A stretch of DNA of 64,000 nt, taken from Flavobacterium sp. LHD-85. GTDB taxonomy: Bacteria > Bacteroidota > Bacteroidia > Flavobacteriales > Flavobacteriaceae. The stretch lies in assembly GCF_030929595.1 (NCBI RefSeq), contig NZ_JAVFVR010000014.1:44788-108787 (forward strand), written 5' to 3'. Position 1 is the first letter of the stretch. Every line of letters starts with the position of its first letter. The notes under the pieces are model-generated. The model made no database searches and was not told where the DNA came from. It was given only the letters and a program-made list of their open reading frames with translations. Of the stretch, positions 51,556 through 60,764 are shown piece by piece. Made by a program: the position numbers and the translations under genes.

Positions 51556-54156
51556 TCATTCCTTCCTAAAACTCTCTGGCGGTCCCAAATACGACTCCAA
51601 AACTTTTCCTTCTTCGGTTTCAATTACAATTTTTTGAAGTACCAAAGTTGGATCAATCGCATAAATTTTCAAAACATGATTTCCTCCTTTTTCAATTTCA
51701 TGTGTTGAGGTAATGATTTTAATATTATTGGCAACAGATTCTGCCCAAGCTTTTTCTGAAGAATCTGCGTTGAGGTTCATGATTTGCGGTTTTTCATCAT
51801 CAAGGCCTATTCCGTACTTAAGTCCGTTACTCTTTTTAAAATTAATTGTTGGCGAAAAGTAAGCGTTTACCTTTATTTTTCCTTTATTGAAAAAATAAAC
51901 ATTATATTCTAATCTTGGCGATTGTTCCGAGATTTCAATTGGCTGAATATTCGAAGGTTTTATGGTTATTCCAGAATCTGTTTTACCAAGATTTGGAATT
52001 ATAGTCCATTTTACTGCATTCGAATTTATTGCTTTTGAATAGTTTTTACTTTCTATTGAAATGTAACCGTCGCTCTCAATAAAACCTTGAACATGATCTA
52101 AATCTCTAATTTTATTACTTGGTGTTTCAGCTTTTGAAAAATCCTTAGCAGAAATTCCCGCTTTAGTTTTACTTGAAACTTCAATTGTTTTTGGAATAAC
52201 ATTTTTCTCTGGCTGCTGCCAATTATCATACCCAATATGCGTTTGCGACATCATATGATTCCATTTGCCATTTGCCAATTGCTTATGATAAAAATTTGTG
52301 AGCTCAGCATCTTTTTCAAATAACTCTTTTACTTTTTCAGCATACACATTTGCAACAGGATTTCCTTGTTCTGCATACAAATGATTTTTAGCCTGTGCCA
52401 CATACATTTCATTTAAATTAGCACTTGCCAAAACCGGAAACAAAATCAGTTGGTAAAAAGCATCTTTGTATTCTGGCTTCAATTTTTCATTTATCAAATT
52501 AGCTTTTTCAACCAATTTTTGGTAATCTGCAACAACTTTATCTGCTTCGTTATAATTGGTTACGCTGTACGTTTTAGCATCCAGCAATTCTGGTTTTCTT
52601 CGTGAATTATATTTGGTGTATAATTTTAAAATTTCAGCAATATCTTCTGTAAACTGATTGCCAAAATTTTCTTTTGCCCAATTCAAATAATATTCATTTA
52701 AATTCCCGGCATTAAACTTTTCAGGATTCCATGCCATATCCAAGAAAAAGGCAATCGGAAACTCCATTGGCTTGATATCGCCAACATTTACAATCCAGAT
52801 TTTATCGACACCGTATTGATACGCCAAATCCATTTGCTCCCAAGTTCGCTCAATTTGATTCGTATTAATCCATTTGTAATTTCTTGGCCCACCAACATAA
52901 TCATAATGATAATAAATACCATAACCGCCATTTCTTGGTTTCGCATCCAGTTCAGGAAGTTTACGAATATTGCCCCAGTTATCATCGCATAATAAAAGTG
53001 TCACATCATCTGGAACAGTCATGCCTTTGTCGTAATAATCCTGAACTTCTTTATAAAGCGCCCATATTTGTGGCGTTTCTTCAGCAGGTTTTTTCGTAAC
53101 TTCTGCAATGATATTTCTTTGCGTTTTTACAATATTTTCCAACAATTCAATCGCAGTTCCTTCGGTCATAGGTTCGTCGCCATCGCCACGCATTCCAATC
53201 GTTACGATGGTTTCTTTCTTTCCCATTCGTTTAATTCCGTCCTTCCAAAATTGAATCAAAGCTTCAGAATTGGAATTAAAATCCCATTTCCCATTTGATT
53301 TTCCCCATTCGGCATGCGCTCTCGTTAACGGCTCGTGGTGCGAAGTTCCCATTACAACTCCATATTCATCAGCCAAAACAGCATTCTGAGAATCTTCGAC
53401 ATAAAACATTCTGCCCCACATCGCCGGCCATAAATAATTGCCTTTCATTCGCAGAATCAATTCAAAAACTTTATCGTAGAATTTCGAATTGAATCCGCCA
53501 AATTTCTCGAATGCCCAGCCAGTTAAAGCAGGCGCTTCATCATTTATAAAAATTCCACGATATTTTACTTTTGGTTCTCCTTGCGAATGAATTCCAGGCA
53601 AAACATGCAATTCCGTTTGTTTTTTAACTGGAACATCTGCCCAATAATACCAAGGCGAAATTCCTATTTGGTTGGATAAATCGTAAATTCCGTAAATCGT
53701 CCCTCGTTTATCTGAACCTGCAATTACCAACGCTTTTTTGATTCCTTTAAACGGATTTTCGATAATCTGCGTCGTAAATTTTTCCCATTTCCCTTGAAGT
53801 TCTTTGGCATCAATTTTTCCTTGTTTTGCTAATTGATCAATAATTTTACTTTTTCCTAAAGTCCCAATGATGACAACAAAATCTTCTACTTCAGAAATCT
53901 TTTTAATTCTTTTCGAATGTAAATCGGAAACCTGAAAAATGTCATTTTCTAAATGTCCTGTTACTTTTAAAACTCCAGAATAATCTTTATCATCAACTAA
54001 AATCGAAGCCGTTTTTCCTTTACTGACTAAAGGAAAGTTTCCAACAGAAGCCTGATTGACTACATATTTCTCTGGATTTATAGCATACGATTTTGTGCTT
54101 AACCCGATTAGGAAAAGTAATAGAATTAGACATGAAGTTTTAATTTTTAAAAACAT
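51556..54156 (-). CDS. GH115 xylan alpha-1,2-glucuronidase
   Basis: Protein of 866 residues from ATG 54156, which begins the signal peptide (MFLKIKTSCLILLLFLIGLSTKSYA). The family core is clear: YGIYDLSNQIGISPWYYWADVPV, KYRGIFINDEAPALTGWAFEKFGGFNSKFYDKVFELILRMKGNYLWPAMW, GTSHHEPLTRAHAEW and VGDIKPMEFPIAFFLDMAWNPEKFN, with a C-terminal beta domain (about 690-866). GH115 removes 4-O-methyl-glucuronic acid also from internal xylose units of polymeric xylan, complementing GH67. It is exported, probably to the periplasm. A 26-bp-arm inverted repeat separates it from the uxuA gene. Confidence 0.94.
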   Translation of the reverse strand: MFLKIKTSCLILLLFLIGLSTKSYAINPEKYVVNQASVGNFPLVSKGKTASILVDDKDYSGVLKVTGHLENDIFQVSDLHSKRIKKISEVEDFVVIIGTLGKSKIIDQLAKQGKIDAKELQGKWEKFTTQIIENPFKGIKKALVIAGSDKRGTIYGIYDLSNQIGISPWYYWADVPVKKQTELHVLPGIHSQGEPKVKYRGIFINDEAPALTGWAFEKFGGFNSKFYDKVFELILRMKGNYLWPAMWGRMFYVEDSQNAVLADEYGVVMGTSHHEPLTRAHAEWGKSNGKWDFNSNSEALIQFWKDGIKRMGKKETIVTIGMRGDGDEPMTEGTAIELLENIVKTQRNIIAEVTKKPAEETPQIWALYKEVQDYYDKGMTVPDDVTLLLCDDNWGNIRKLPELDAKPRNGGYGIYYHYDYVGGPRNYKWINTNQIERTWEQMDLAYQYGVDKIWIVNVGDIKPMEFPIAFFLDMAWNPEKFNAGNLNEYYLNWAKENFGNQFTEDIAEILKLYTKYNSRRKPELLDAKTYSVTNYNEADKVVADYQKLVEKANLINEKLKPEYKDAFYQLILFPVLASANLNEMYVAQAKNHLYAEQGNPVANVYAEKVKELFEKDAELTNFYHKQLANGKWNHMMSQTHIGYDNWQQPEKNVIPKTIEVSSKTKAGISAKDFSKAETPSNKIRDLDHVQGFIESDGYISIESKNYSKAINSNAVKWTIIPNLGKTDSGITIKPSNIQPIEISEQSPRLEYNVYFFNKGKIKVNAYFSPTINFKKSNGLKYGIGLDDEKPQIMNLNADSSEKAWAESVANNIKIITSTHEIEKGGNHVLKIYAIDPTLVLQKIVIETEEGKVLESYLGPPESFRKE

Positions 54157-54180
54157 AGTGTCACAAACTTTTTTATTTAA

Positions 54181-54262
54181 TCTCGCAAAGTGGCAGAGTC
54201 GCAAAGCAATTCTTTTTAAGCTTTTTCAAAACAAAACTTTGCGACTCTGCGACTTTGCGAGA
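54181..54262. repeat. inverted repeat with 26-base arms, TCTCGCAAAG family
   Basis: Arms TCTCGCAAAG...GCAAAG (54181-54206) and CTTTGCGACT...GCGAGA (54237-54262) pair with one mismatch over 26 bases. It is the longest stem in the window. A weaker relative lies at 55483-55564. Confidence 0.9.
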
Positions 54263-54295
54263 AATTCTCAGCACATTAGATATGGAAAACTTTTA

Positions 54296-55459
54296 TTACA
54301 AATTCAATTTATGCGCAATTCCCATTTCCAAACCTCGTAACTCCGCCAAACCTTTTAACCTTCCCGTTAATGAATAACCAGGATAAGTTTCTGTTTCTTC
54401 ATCAACTCGATGAAGAAAACCATGATCTGGACGCATTGGGAGACTTGTTTTGGTTTTATTCATCAACAACAATAATTTCTCAACAATCACTTCCATTTTA
54501 ACATCGCCGTTTAAATGTTCCGATTCTCTAAAAATGGTTTCGCTTTCGCGGATAGTATTTCTCAAATGCAAAAAATGAATTCTATCTCCAAAATCATCGA
54601 TAATTTTCTCAAGATTATTTTTAGGATCAGCACTTAAAGAACCTGTACAATAACATAATCCGTTTGCTGTTGACGAAACGGCGCTGAAAATAGCTCTTAA
54701 ATCAGCTTCTGTTGAAACAATTCTCGAAAGCCCTAAAACCGAAAACGGCGGATCATCCGGATGAATCGCTAACTTTTGCCCATTTTTCTCCGCAATCGGA
54801 ATTACTTCAGACAAAAAATAAATCAGGTTTTCTCGTAACTTTTGATTATCGATTTCGGCATAATTTTCTAAAAGAGACAAAATCTGTTCTGCCGTAAAAT
54901 TGATTTTGCTCCCCGGCAATCCCAATAAAACATTCTTAAACAATAATGCTTTTTCCTCTTCAGATAATTGATTTCCAAACTGTAAAGCTTTATCTCTTTC
55001 AGCATCTGAATAATCTTTTTCTGAGTTTGACCTTTTTAAAAGAAAAACATCGAAATAAGTAAACGCATCCTGATTGTAAAGTAAAGCTCTGCTTCCGTCT
55101 TCGTTAATAAAATTATGATTGGTTCTCACCCAATCCAAAATCGGCATAAAGTTGTAGGTTATGATTCTGATACCGCAATATGCCAGATTCTGCAAACTGA
55201 TTTTATAATTTTCAATGTATTGCAAATAATTTCCCGAAGCTCGTTTGATTTCTTCATGAACAGGAAGACTTTCAACCACAGTCCACTCCAAACCATAATT
55301 GCTAATGATTTCCTGTCTCTCTTTTATTGCTTCAATTGTCCAAACATCGCCAACAGGAATTTGATGTAAAGCAGTTACAATTCCCGTTGCGCCAGCTTGT
55401 CGAATGTCAATCAGCTTGACATTGTCGTTTGGACCGAACCATCTCATGGTTTGCTGCAT
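54296..55459 (-). CDS. uxuA: D-mannonate dehydratase
   Basis: Protein of 387 residues. The start MQQTMRWFGPNDNVKLIDIRQAGATGIVTALHQIPVGDVW is nearly diagnostic for UxuA, and PDHGFLHR, the family metal-site region, appears near the end. I use ATG 55459, which matches the usual N-terminus; an ATG nine bases upstream is possible. The enzyme dehydrates D-mannonate to 2-keto-3-deoxy-D-gluconate in the cytoplasm, part of the glucuronate branch fed by the alpha-glucuronidases. Its partner oxidoreductase lies upstream. No uronate isomerase or KDG kinase/aldolase gene is in the window. Confidence 0.95.
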   Translation of the reverse strand: MQQTMRWFGPNDNVKLIDIRQAGATGIVTALHQIPVGDVWTIEAIKERQEIISNYGLEWTVVESLPVHEEIKRASGNYLQYIENYKISLQNLAYCGIRIITYNFMPILDWVRTNHNFINEDGSRALLYNQDAFTYFDVFLLKRSNSEKDYSDAERDKALQFGNQLSEEEKALLFKNVLLGLPGSKINFTAEQILSLLENYAEIDNQKLRENLIYFLSEVIPIAEKNGQKLAIHPDDPPFSVLGLSRIVSTEADLRAIFSAVSSTANGLCYCTGSLSADPKNNLEKIIDDFGDRIHFLHLRNTIRESETIFRESEHLNGDVKMEVIVEKLLLLMNKTKTSLPMRPDHGFLHRVDEETETYPGYSLTGRLKGLAELRGLEMGIAHKLNL

Positions 55460-55482
55460 TTTTATCATACTTCTCTTTTTAT

Positions 55483-55564
55483 GCCACGAAGGTGCTAAGT
55501 CACAAAGTTTTATTTAAAAAAAACTTAAAAGAAAAATACTTTGCGGCTTCGCGCCTTTGCGAGC
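55483..55564. repeat. imperfect inverted repeat, GCCACGAAGG / CGCAAAGG family
   Basis: GCCACGAAGGTGCTAAGTCA near 55483 is imperfectly complementary to CTTTGCGGCTTCGCGCCTTT (to 55558) and the following GCGAGC. It fills most of the junction between the SDR gene and uxuA. Confidence 0.7.
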
Positions 55565-55578
55565 TATTTCATCTAGAC

Positions 55579-56316
55579 TTAAAATCCTATACTATTTCCA
55601 CCATCCACAGGCAACACTGTACCTGTAGTATATTTTGATTCGCTTAAAGCGAAATAATAAACCGCATCTGCAATATCTGCAGGCTCACCTAAATACCCCA
55701 TTGGCGTTCTTCCCAACACTTTATTTTTTCTTTCTGGATCGTTGTCTAAAGCTGTTGATGACATTTTAGTTTTAATAAATCCTGGAGCAATACAGTTGGC
55801 ACGAATACCAAACTGAGCCAATTCTGTTGCCATTGCACGTGTCATTGCTTCAATTGCGCCTTTACTTGACGAATAGGCGATTACTTTTGGAATTCCGTAT
55901 TGCGATGCCATCGAACTAATATTGATAATGCTTCCGCCTCCATTCTCTTTCATGTTTTTTACCACTTCTCTACTTACTGCAAAAACGCTTAAAAGGTTGG
56001 TATGAATAATTGAAAGAAAGTCTTCGTCGGTTACATCTGTAAATTCTTTTTTCATATTGATTCCAGCGTTGTTCACCAAAATATCTATTGAATTTTCTTT
56101 TGTAATGCTTTCAATCATCTTTGGAATTCCAGCTAGATTATTTAAGTCAAAGATTACTGGAATAGCATTTTCTCCAATTTCCTTGCAGGCATCTTCTGTT
56201 TTTTCTTTTGATCTTCCAATGATGTAGGTTTTGATACCGTTATCACATAATTTCTTTGCTGTTGCAAAACCTAAACCCGAATTCCCTCCGGTTACAATTG
56301 CTGTTTTCTTGCTCAT
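55579..56316 (-). CDS. SDR family oxidoreductase, putative fructuronate reductase (mannonate oxidoreductase)
   Basis: Protein of 245 residues from ATG 56316 (MSKKTAIVTGG). Classical short-chain dehydrogenase features are the cofactor motif TGGNSGLGFA, NNAG, the catalytic Ser/Tyr/Lys set (ISSMASQYG... YSSSKGAIEAM) and PVDGGNSIGF at the end. It is placed between GH67 and uxuA. SDR enzymes next to uxuA in other bacteria reduce D-fructuronate to D-mannonate in place of classical UxuB, and this is the most likely role. Other SDR substrates cannot be excluded from the sequence alone. Confidence 0.85.
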   Translation of the reverse strand: MSKKTAIVTGGNSGLGFATAKKLCDNGIKTYIIGRSKEKTEDACKEIGENAIPVIFDLNNLAGIPKMIESITKENSIDILVNNAGINMKKEFTDVTDEDFLSIIHTNLLSVFAVSREVVKNMKENGGGSIINISSMASQYGIPKVIAYSSSKGAIEAMTRAMATELAQFGIRANCIAPGFIKTKMSSTALDNDPERKNKVLGRTPMGYLGEPADIADAVYYFALSESKYTTGTVLPVDGGNSIGF

Positions 56317-56347
56317 AATTTTTTTTAAATATATTTTTTTGTGCACC

Positions 56348-56459
56348 GATGAAAAGGATTCGCTATCTCGAAATCGCTTATTTACAAGGTTTTTTACTCA
56401 AATTCATTAAAAAAAATCCGTCTTTTTCCGTGTCTTTGCGATAGCAAATCTGTTTCATC
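56348..56459. repeat. imperfect inverted repeat between SDR and GH67 genes
   Basis: GATGAAAAGGATTCGCTATC (56348-56367) matches the complement of GATAGCAAATCTGTTTCATC (56440-56459) at 17 of 20 positions. The loop is about 70 bases. Confidence 0.75.
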
Positions 56460-56481
56460 CGCGTTACAATTACTCAATTTA

Positions 56482-58635
56482 TTAGCCATTTCCAGGGGCA
56501 AATGGGAATTTTAATGATTTGAAATACTCTAAAGTTTGTGTTGGTTTTTCAACTCCTTCAGGAAGTTCTTTTCCCGAAAACTGCTGAAAATATAGCAAAC
56601 AAGCATCGCGCCACCATTTTGCTTCTTTATACTGAATTTCCAATAACATTTTTACTTCATTAAAACGTTCGCTGTCAACATATTTCCCTGCCTTATTCCA
56701 AACATTCTGCATTGCTGCAGCCTGATTTACACCTTCTTGATATTTCAATGCCAAACCATTCCAAAGCGTTTGTCCATTTTTCAGTTTATAATCCCATGAA
56801 ACATGATGAAACCATAAAAGATCTTTTTCCGGACAAGTTTCTAAATTATCGAAAAGATCTGCCACTTCTGGCACATATTGCGAAACGGCATTTGTTCCAG
56901 ATTTTGATCGGTCAAAACCAATTCCATTTTGATCCGCTTTATGATAATACGTCGGATTCCATTCTGGTCTTGACAAGTTAGAAACCCAAGGTCCTGGACC
57001 GTAATGATGCCCTGTATCCATAATATGATGCAAACCAAGCGGTGTCATATAATTGACAACGGCTTCACGAGATTCAATCATTATACTTTTAACAGGTTTT
57101 ATAAAGTTTTCATCATTAGAAAAAGTGCTTCTTAGCCATTCATCGGCAATAGTCTCTGAATCTAAATACGGATTCCACGCCAATCGACCGAAACCGTACC
57201 AATTTGCCTGTGCAAATGGATGCCCCGTCCAATTTAAATCATTTCCAATATTGGCAACGCCAGCAATTCCTGTTAATTTATTTTGATATAAAGTGCCATC
57301 AACCACTTTAGCGACTGTTGAACCCTTTCCTTTTTGATACGTATCTGACTCTAAAACTTCCTGAAATAATTTTGGTAGGAAAACCAAATGTGTGCTGAAA
57401 CCTAAATATTCCTGAGTGATTTGAAATTCCATCATTAAAGGGGTTTTCGGCATCGCTCCAAATAGCGGATGAAAAGGTTCTCTAGGCTGAAAATCAATAG
57501 CTCCATTTTTGACCTGAACAATTACATTTTCTTTAAATTTTCCATCATACGGCTGAAATTCAGCGTAAGCTTGTTTGGCGCGATCATTTGCATCATGTTC
57601 TGAATAGACAAACGCTCTCCACATAATTATGCCACCAAAAGGTGCCACAGCATCCGCTAGCATATTGGCTCCGTCAACATGATCTCTTCCATAATTTTGC
57701 GGGCCAGGCTGGCCTTCTGAATTGGCTTTCACCAAAAATCCACCAAAATCTGGGATTCGCTTATAAATTTCAGCCGATTTATTCTTCCACCAATTGATGA
57801 CTTCAGGGTCTTTTGGATCGGCAGTTTTTAAGCCTCCAATTTCGATTGGTGCCGAAAATCTTGCAGTTAAATAGACTTTTATTCCATAAGGCCTGAAAAC
57901 ATTTGCTAAGGCTTCGACTTTTTCTAAATATTGCGGAGTCAAGATTAAAGCATTGGCATTTACGTTGGTCAAAACAGTTCCATTAATTCCGATTGAAGCA
58001 TTCGCTCTAGCGTAATCAATATAACGCTGATCTATAAAATCAGGAAGTTTTTGCCAGTTCCAAAGGGAAAATCCAGCATAACCTCTTTCAACTGTTCTAT
58101 CAAGATTATCCCAATGATTCAGGATTCTGATGCTGGTTTTAGGAGAATCAGCGATATTTAAGTTTTTAATTGATTTATTAGTCTGTAATATTCTCAGAAA
58201 ATTAAAAACTCCGTATAAAACCGCAACATCATTTTTTCCTGTAATAATAATTTGCTTTTTATTTTTAAAAGAAACCGTTTTGACAATAAAACCTTCATCA
58301 TTTATTTTAGCAAAATCAGATTGCAGTTCGTTCTTGATTTCGGCATTTAAATTCGATTCTGAACCAACAATAAGATTATTCTCTCCTTTTATATCTGATT
58401 TGATTTCAGAAATATTTCCTAACATATCTGAAAATCCAGTCTTAAGTTCTTTCTCAGCGATTTTAATAGTTTCTGAATTCCCTAAAACAACAATTCCTTT
58501 AAGATTGCTTTTGTATTCTGAAATCATTACAGAATTACTCGTCTCATTATACTGAAGCCATAATTTATAATCCTTTTGTGCTAAAGCCGAAAAGGAAAGC
58601 AAAAGAAACAGAAAAGCAAATCTCAGTGAAGTCAT
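56482..58635 (-). CDS. GH67 alpha-glucuronidase
   Basis: Protein of 717 residues with a signal peptide (FAFLFLLLSFSALAQ). The family active-site regions are present: FLVKANSEGQPGPQNYGRDHVDGANMLA (general acid Glu), VKNGAIDFQPREPFHPLFG (Asp) and LMMEFQITQEYLGF (Glu), the two carboxylates thought to share the base role. The N-terminal beta domain (about 20-150) and C-terminal helical domain are complete. GH67 cleaves 4-O-methyl-glucuronic acid from the non-reducing terminal xylose of xylo-oligosaccharides. It is the first gene of the leftward glucuronate series and has a LacI-type operator 120 bases upstream. Confidence 0.95.
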   Translation of the reverse strand: MTSLRFAFLFLLLSFSALAQKDYKLWLQYNETSNSVMISEYKSNLKGIVVLGNSETIKIAEKELKTGFSDMLGNISEIKSDIKGENNLIVGSESNLNAEIKNELQSDFAKINDEGFIVKTVSFKNKKQIIITGKNDVAVLYGVFNFLRILQTNKSIKNLNIADSPKTSIRILNHWDNLDRTVERGYAGFSLWNWQKLPDFIDQRYIDYARANASIGINGTVLTNVNANALILTPQYLEKVEALANVFRPYGIKVYLTARFSAPIEIGGLKTADPKDPEVINWWKNKSAEIYKRIPDFGGFLVKANSEGQPGPQNYGRDHVDGANMLADAVAPFGGIIMWRAFVYSEHDANDRAKQAYAEFQPYDGKFKENVIVQVKNGAIDFQPREPFHPLFGAMPKTPLMMEFQITQEYLGFSTHLVFLPKLFQEVLESDTYQKGKGSTVAKVVDGTLYQNKLTGIAGVANIGNDLNWTGHPFAQANWYGFGRLAWNPYLDSETIADEWLRSTFSNDENFIKPVKSIMIESREAVVNYMTPLGLHHIMDTGHHYGPGPWVSNLSRPEWNPTYYHKADQNGIGFDRSKSGTNAVSQYVPEVADLFDNLETCPEKDLLWFHHVSWDYKLKNGQTLWNGLALKYQEGVNQAAAMQNVWNKAGKYVDSERFNEVKMLLEIQYKEAKWWRDACLLYFQQFSGKELPEGVEKPTQTLEYFKSLKFPFAPGNG

Positions 58636-58754
58636 TTTAGTTTTATTTTATTCTTACAATCTCTATTTTGAAAGAATCAATATTTTATTTGTGTTTAAAA
58701 GTATTTGGCAAAAAATTAATTTAAAAAATACATTATTCTAAATAAAACAACAAT

Positions 58755-58770
58755 TGCAATCGGTTGCGTA
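58755..58770 (-). promoter_or_regulatory. LacI-type operator F upstream of the GH67 operon
   Basis: TGCAATCGGTTGCGTA holds the most symmetric site in the set, GCAATCGGTTGC. It lies 120 bases before the GH67 start and 150 bases after the stop of the lacI-type gene. Confidence 0.75.
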
Positions 58771-58845
58771 AAAATATAAGATTGTTGTTTAAGAAAAAAA
58801 TTTTAGCTGTCTTTTTTTCAAAAAAAATAATTTATATAACAAATA

Positions 58846-58878
58846 AAAGCAGGATAATTATAAAAACTATCCTGCTTT
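58846..58878 (-). terminator. terminator of the LacI-type regulator gene
   Basis: AAAGCAGGATA (58846-58856) pairs perfectly with TATCCTGCTTT (58868-58878). The minus-strand continuation is U-rich. It lies about 41 bases after the regulator stop, so GH67 needs its own promoter. Confidence 0.8.
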
Positions 58879-58919
58879 AACTGGGTGGATTTACTATTTA
58901 AATCCTTTATTTTTTGACT

Positions 58920-59951
58920 TTATTTCTGCGAAGATTCTCGTGCGAGCACTTCGGTATTTAAGAATGTAATTTCTTTGGCATCATCATCATTTTTAGATGA
59001 TTTCAAATTTTTTATAATTATATCTGCTGCAGCTTTTCCCATCTTTTCCGCAGGATGCGTAATAGTCGATAAATTCGGATCTATAATTTGTGAAATCGGG
59101 TCGTTGTTAAAACCAATTACTTTAAATTCTTCTGGAACTTTAATTCCGCGTTTTTTTGCAGTTTGAACAGCACTTACAGCCAAGATATCCCCTGGTGCAA
59201 ATAAGCCATCAGGAATTGGGTCTAGATCAAATAAAGCATTGCTGGCTTTTACACCATCTTCGTAAGTAACAGAATTTAGGTTAATAATCAAGTTTTCATC
59301 TATATCGACATTATGATCTTTTAAGGCTTCTATGTAGCCTCTTTTTCTTTCATTATATAAATTTCCTAATTCTGATCCTGCTGTAATGTGTGCAATACGA
59401 ATACAGCCTTGTTCAATAAGATGCTTAGTTGCTTTATAGCCAGCCGAATAATTATCAATTACAACCCTAAAGGTATTATAATCTTTCGGAACCCTATCGA
59501 CAAAAACTAACGGAATATTATTGTTTGAAAATTGATGAAAATGTGATGTATCGCGTGTTTCCATAGCCAGCGAGCAAATCACGCCACTAACACGGTTACT
59601 GTAAAGGGATTTAGCCATATTAACTTCCTCGTCATACGAGTCGTGCGACTGCATGATGATTACCGTATAATCGGACTTTTGAGCTGTAATTTCGATCCCG
59701 CTGATTAATGATGATAAAAAAGGTTGTGTAACGGTAGGAATCAAAACCCCAATGGTTCTTGTTTTATTGCCACGCAAACCAGCTGCTAAAGTATTGGGAA
59801 CAAATCCCATTTCTTCAGCGGTTTTTTTCACTTTCTTTATCGTTTTATCACTAATCGTGTGATGATCTTTTAAAGCTCGTGAAATGGTTGATGTCGCCAA
59901 ATTAAGTCTTTCAGCAATATCGTAAATCGTTACATGTTTATTCTCTTCCAT
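58920..59951 (-). CDS. LacI-family transcriptional regulator of the xylan locus
   Basis: Protein of 343 residues. The helix-turn-helix VTIYDIAERLNLATSTISRALKDHHTISDKTIKKVKKTAEEMG (about 7-50) and hinge helix VPNTLAAGLRG (about 52-62) precede a sugar-binding core (about 65-335, starting RTIGVLIPTVTQPFLSSLISGIE). LacI proteins bind near-palindromes with a central CG, and six sites with the core CAAYCGRTTG lie before the xylan genes only, so this is the best candidate to bind them. The inducer may be xylose, a xylo-oligosaccharide or a uronate derivative. No copy of the motif was seen at its own promoter. Confidence 0.94.
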   Translation of the reverse strand: MEENKHVTIYDIAERLNLATSTISRALKDHHTISDKTIKKVKKTAEEMGFVPNTLAAGLRGNKTRTIGVLIPTVTQPFLSSLISGIEITAQKSDYTVIIMQSHDSYDEEVNMAKSLYSNRVSGVICSLAMETRDTSHFHQFSNNNIPLVFVDRVPKDYNTFRVVIDNYSAGYKATKHLIEQGCIRIAHITAGSELGNLYNERKRGYIEALKDHNVDIDENLIINLNSVTYEDGVKASNALFDLDPIPDGLFAPGDILAVSAVQTAKKRGIKVPEEFKVIGFNNDPISQIIDPNLSTITHPAEKMGKAAADIIIKNLKSSKNDDDAKEITFLNTEVLARESSQK

Positions 59952-60032
59952 AAAACAACAAATAGAAGATGTAAATATAAACTATTTTCTTTCACGTTTG
60001 TATTTTCAAAAATCACTTAAAAATTAAAGCCG

Positions 60033-60470
60033 TTAGTCATTCTTTTTGTCTTTGAGAATTTTACCATCTTTACTAAATTCCAAATCGATATTATTAGTCA
60101 AATCTACATCAACATCTTTATGTCCATAGTCAATATGCGTTATTTTTTCGTTTGGATGATTTTTTGACACATACGCTTTAATAGTATCCGGAATAAAATC
60201 AGTTGGAATTGGCTTGTCTCCACCATCAACTTCACGATACGATCCGTCTTTCCAAAATTCAACTTCCGTTCCATCTTTCAGTTTTACTTCATACCCCTTT
60301 TCTCCATGTTCAGCATCTTTGTGAGCACTTGCCACATTCTCATTAGCAAAATGTTTCTTCAAAAAATCTTGAGCTGGTTTTGGCAATTCTGTTACCTCTA
60401 TCTTCTTCTGTGCATTGGCCGAAATTGCAATTAGCAATAAAACAACGGCTAAAAATATTCGCTTTTTCAT
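60033..60470 (-). CDS. secreted PepSY-like (DUF2874-type) protein
   Basis: Protein of 145 residues with a signal peptide (MKKRIFLAVVLLLIAISANAQ). Two similar halves are visible: LPKPAQDFLKKHFANENVASAHKDAEHGEKGYEVKLKDGTEVEFWKDGSYREVD and IPDTIKAYVSKNHPNEKITHIDYGHKDVDVDLTNNIDLEFSKDGKILKD, the repeat form of PepSY-like putative beta-lactamase-inhibitor-type domains. The protein is acidic-basic and small, probably periplasmic. It is divergent from the sensor kinase gene 294 bases away and could be part of its regulon, which is a guess. Confidence 0.88.
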   Translation of the reverse strand: MKKRIFLAVVLLLIAISANAQKKIEVTELPKPAQDFLKKHFANENVASAHKDAEHGEKGYEVKLKDGTEVEFWKDGSYREVDGGDKPIPTDFIPDTIKAYVSKNHPNEKITHIDYGHKDVDVDLTNNIDLEFSKDGKILKDKKND

Positions 60471-60764
60471 AATTCAATCATTTAAGTATAGCCTCACTAA
60501 TTTACTGTAAGAAAATTTACATTCAAATTATTTTAAGAAACTTTTAGCCTTTTACAGAAACATAACACACTGACAAACAACCAAATTAAAATATTTCCTA
60601 CTATTTATTATATCTCAACTTCATTTAAAAATTTTATTTTTCAGAAGATTTTTTAAATTGTTTTGTAGTACTTTTACTTCTCAGTCAAAATAAATTGATT
60701 CTTTAAACCCCAAGTTTACAAAACTTTTATTCTAGTTTTTCTTGAGAATACAAACCAAAAACAT

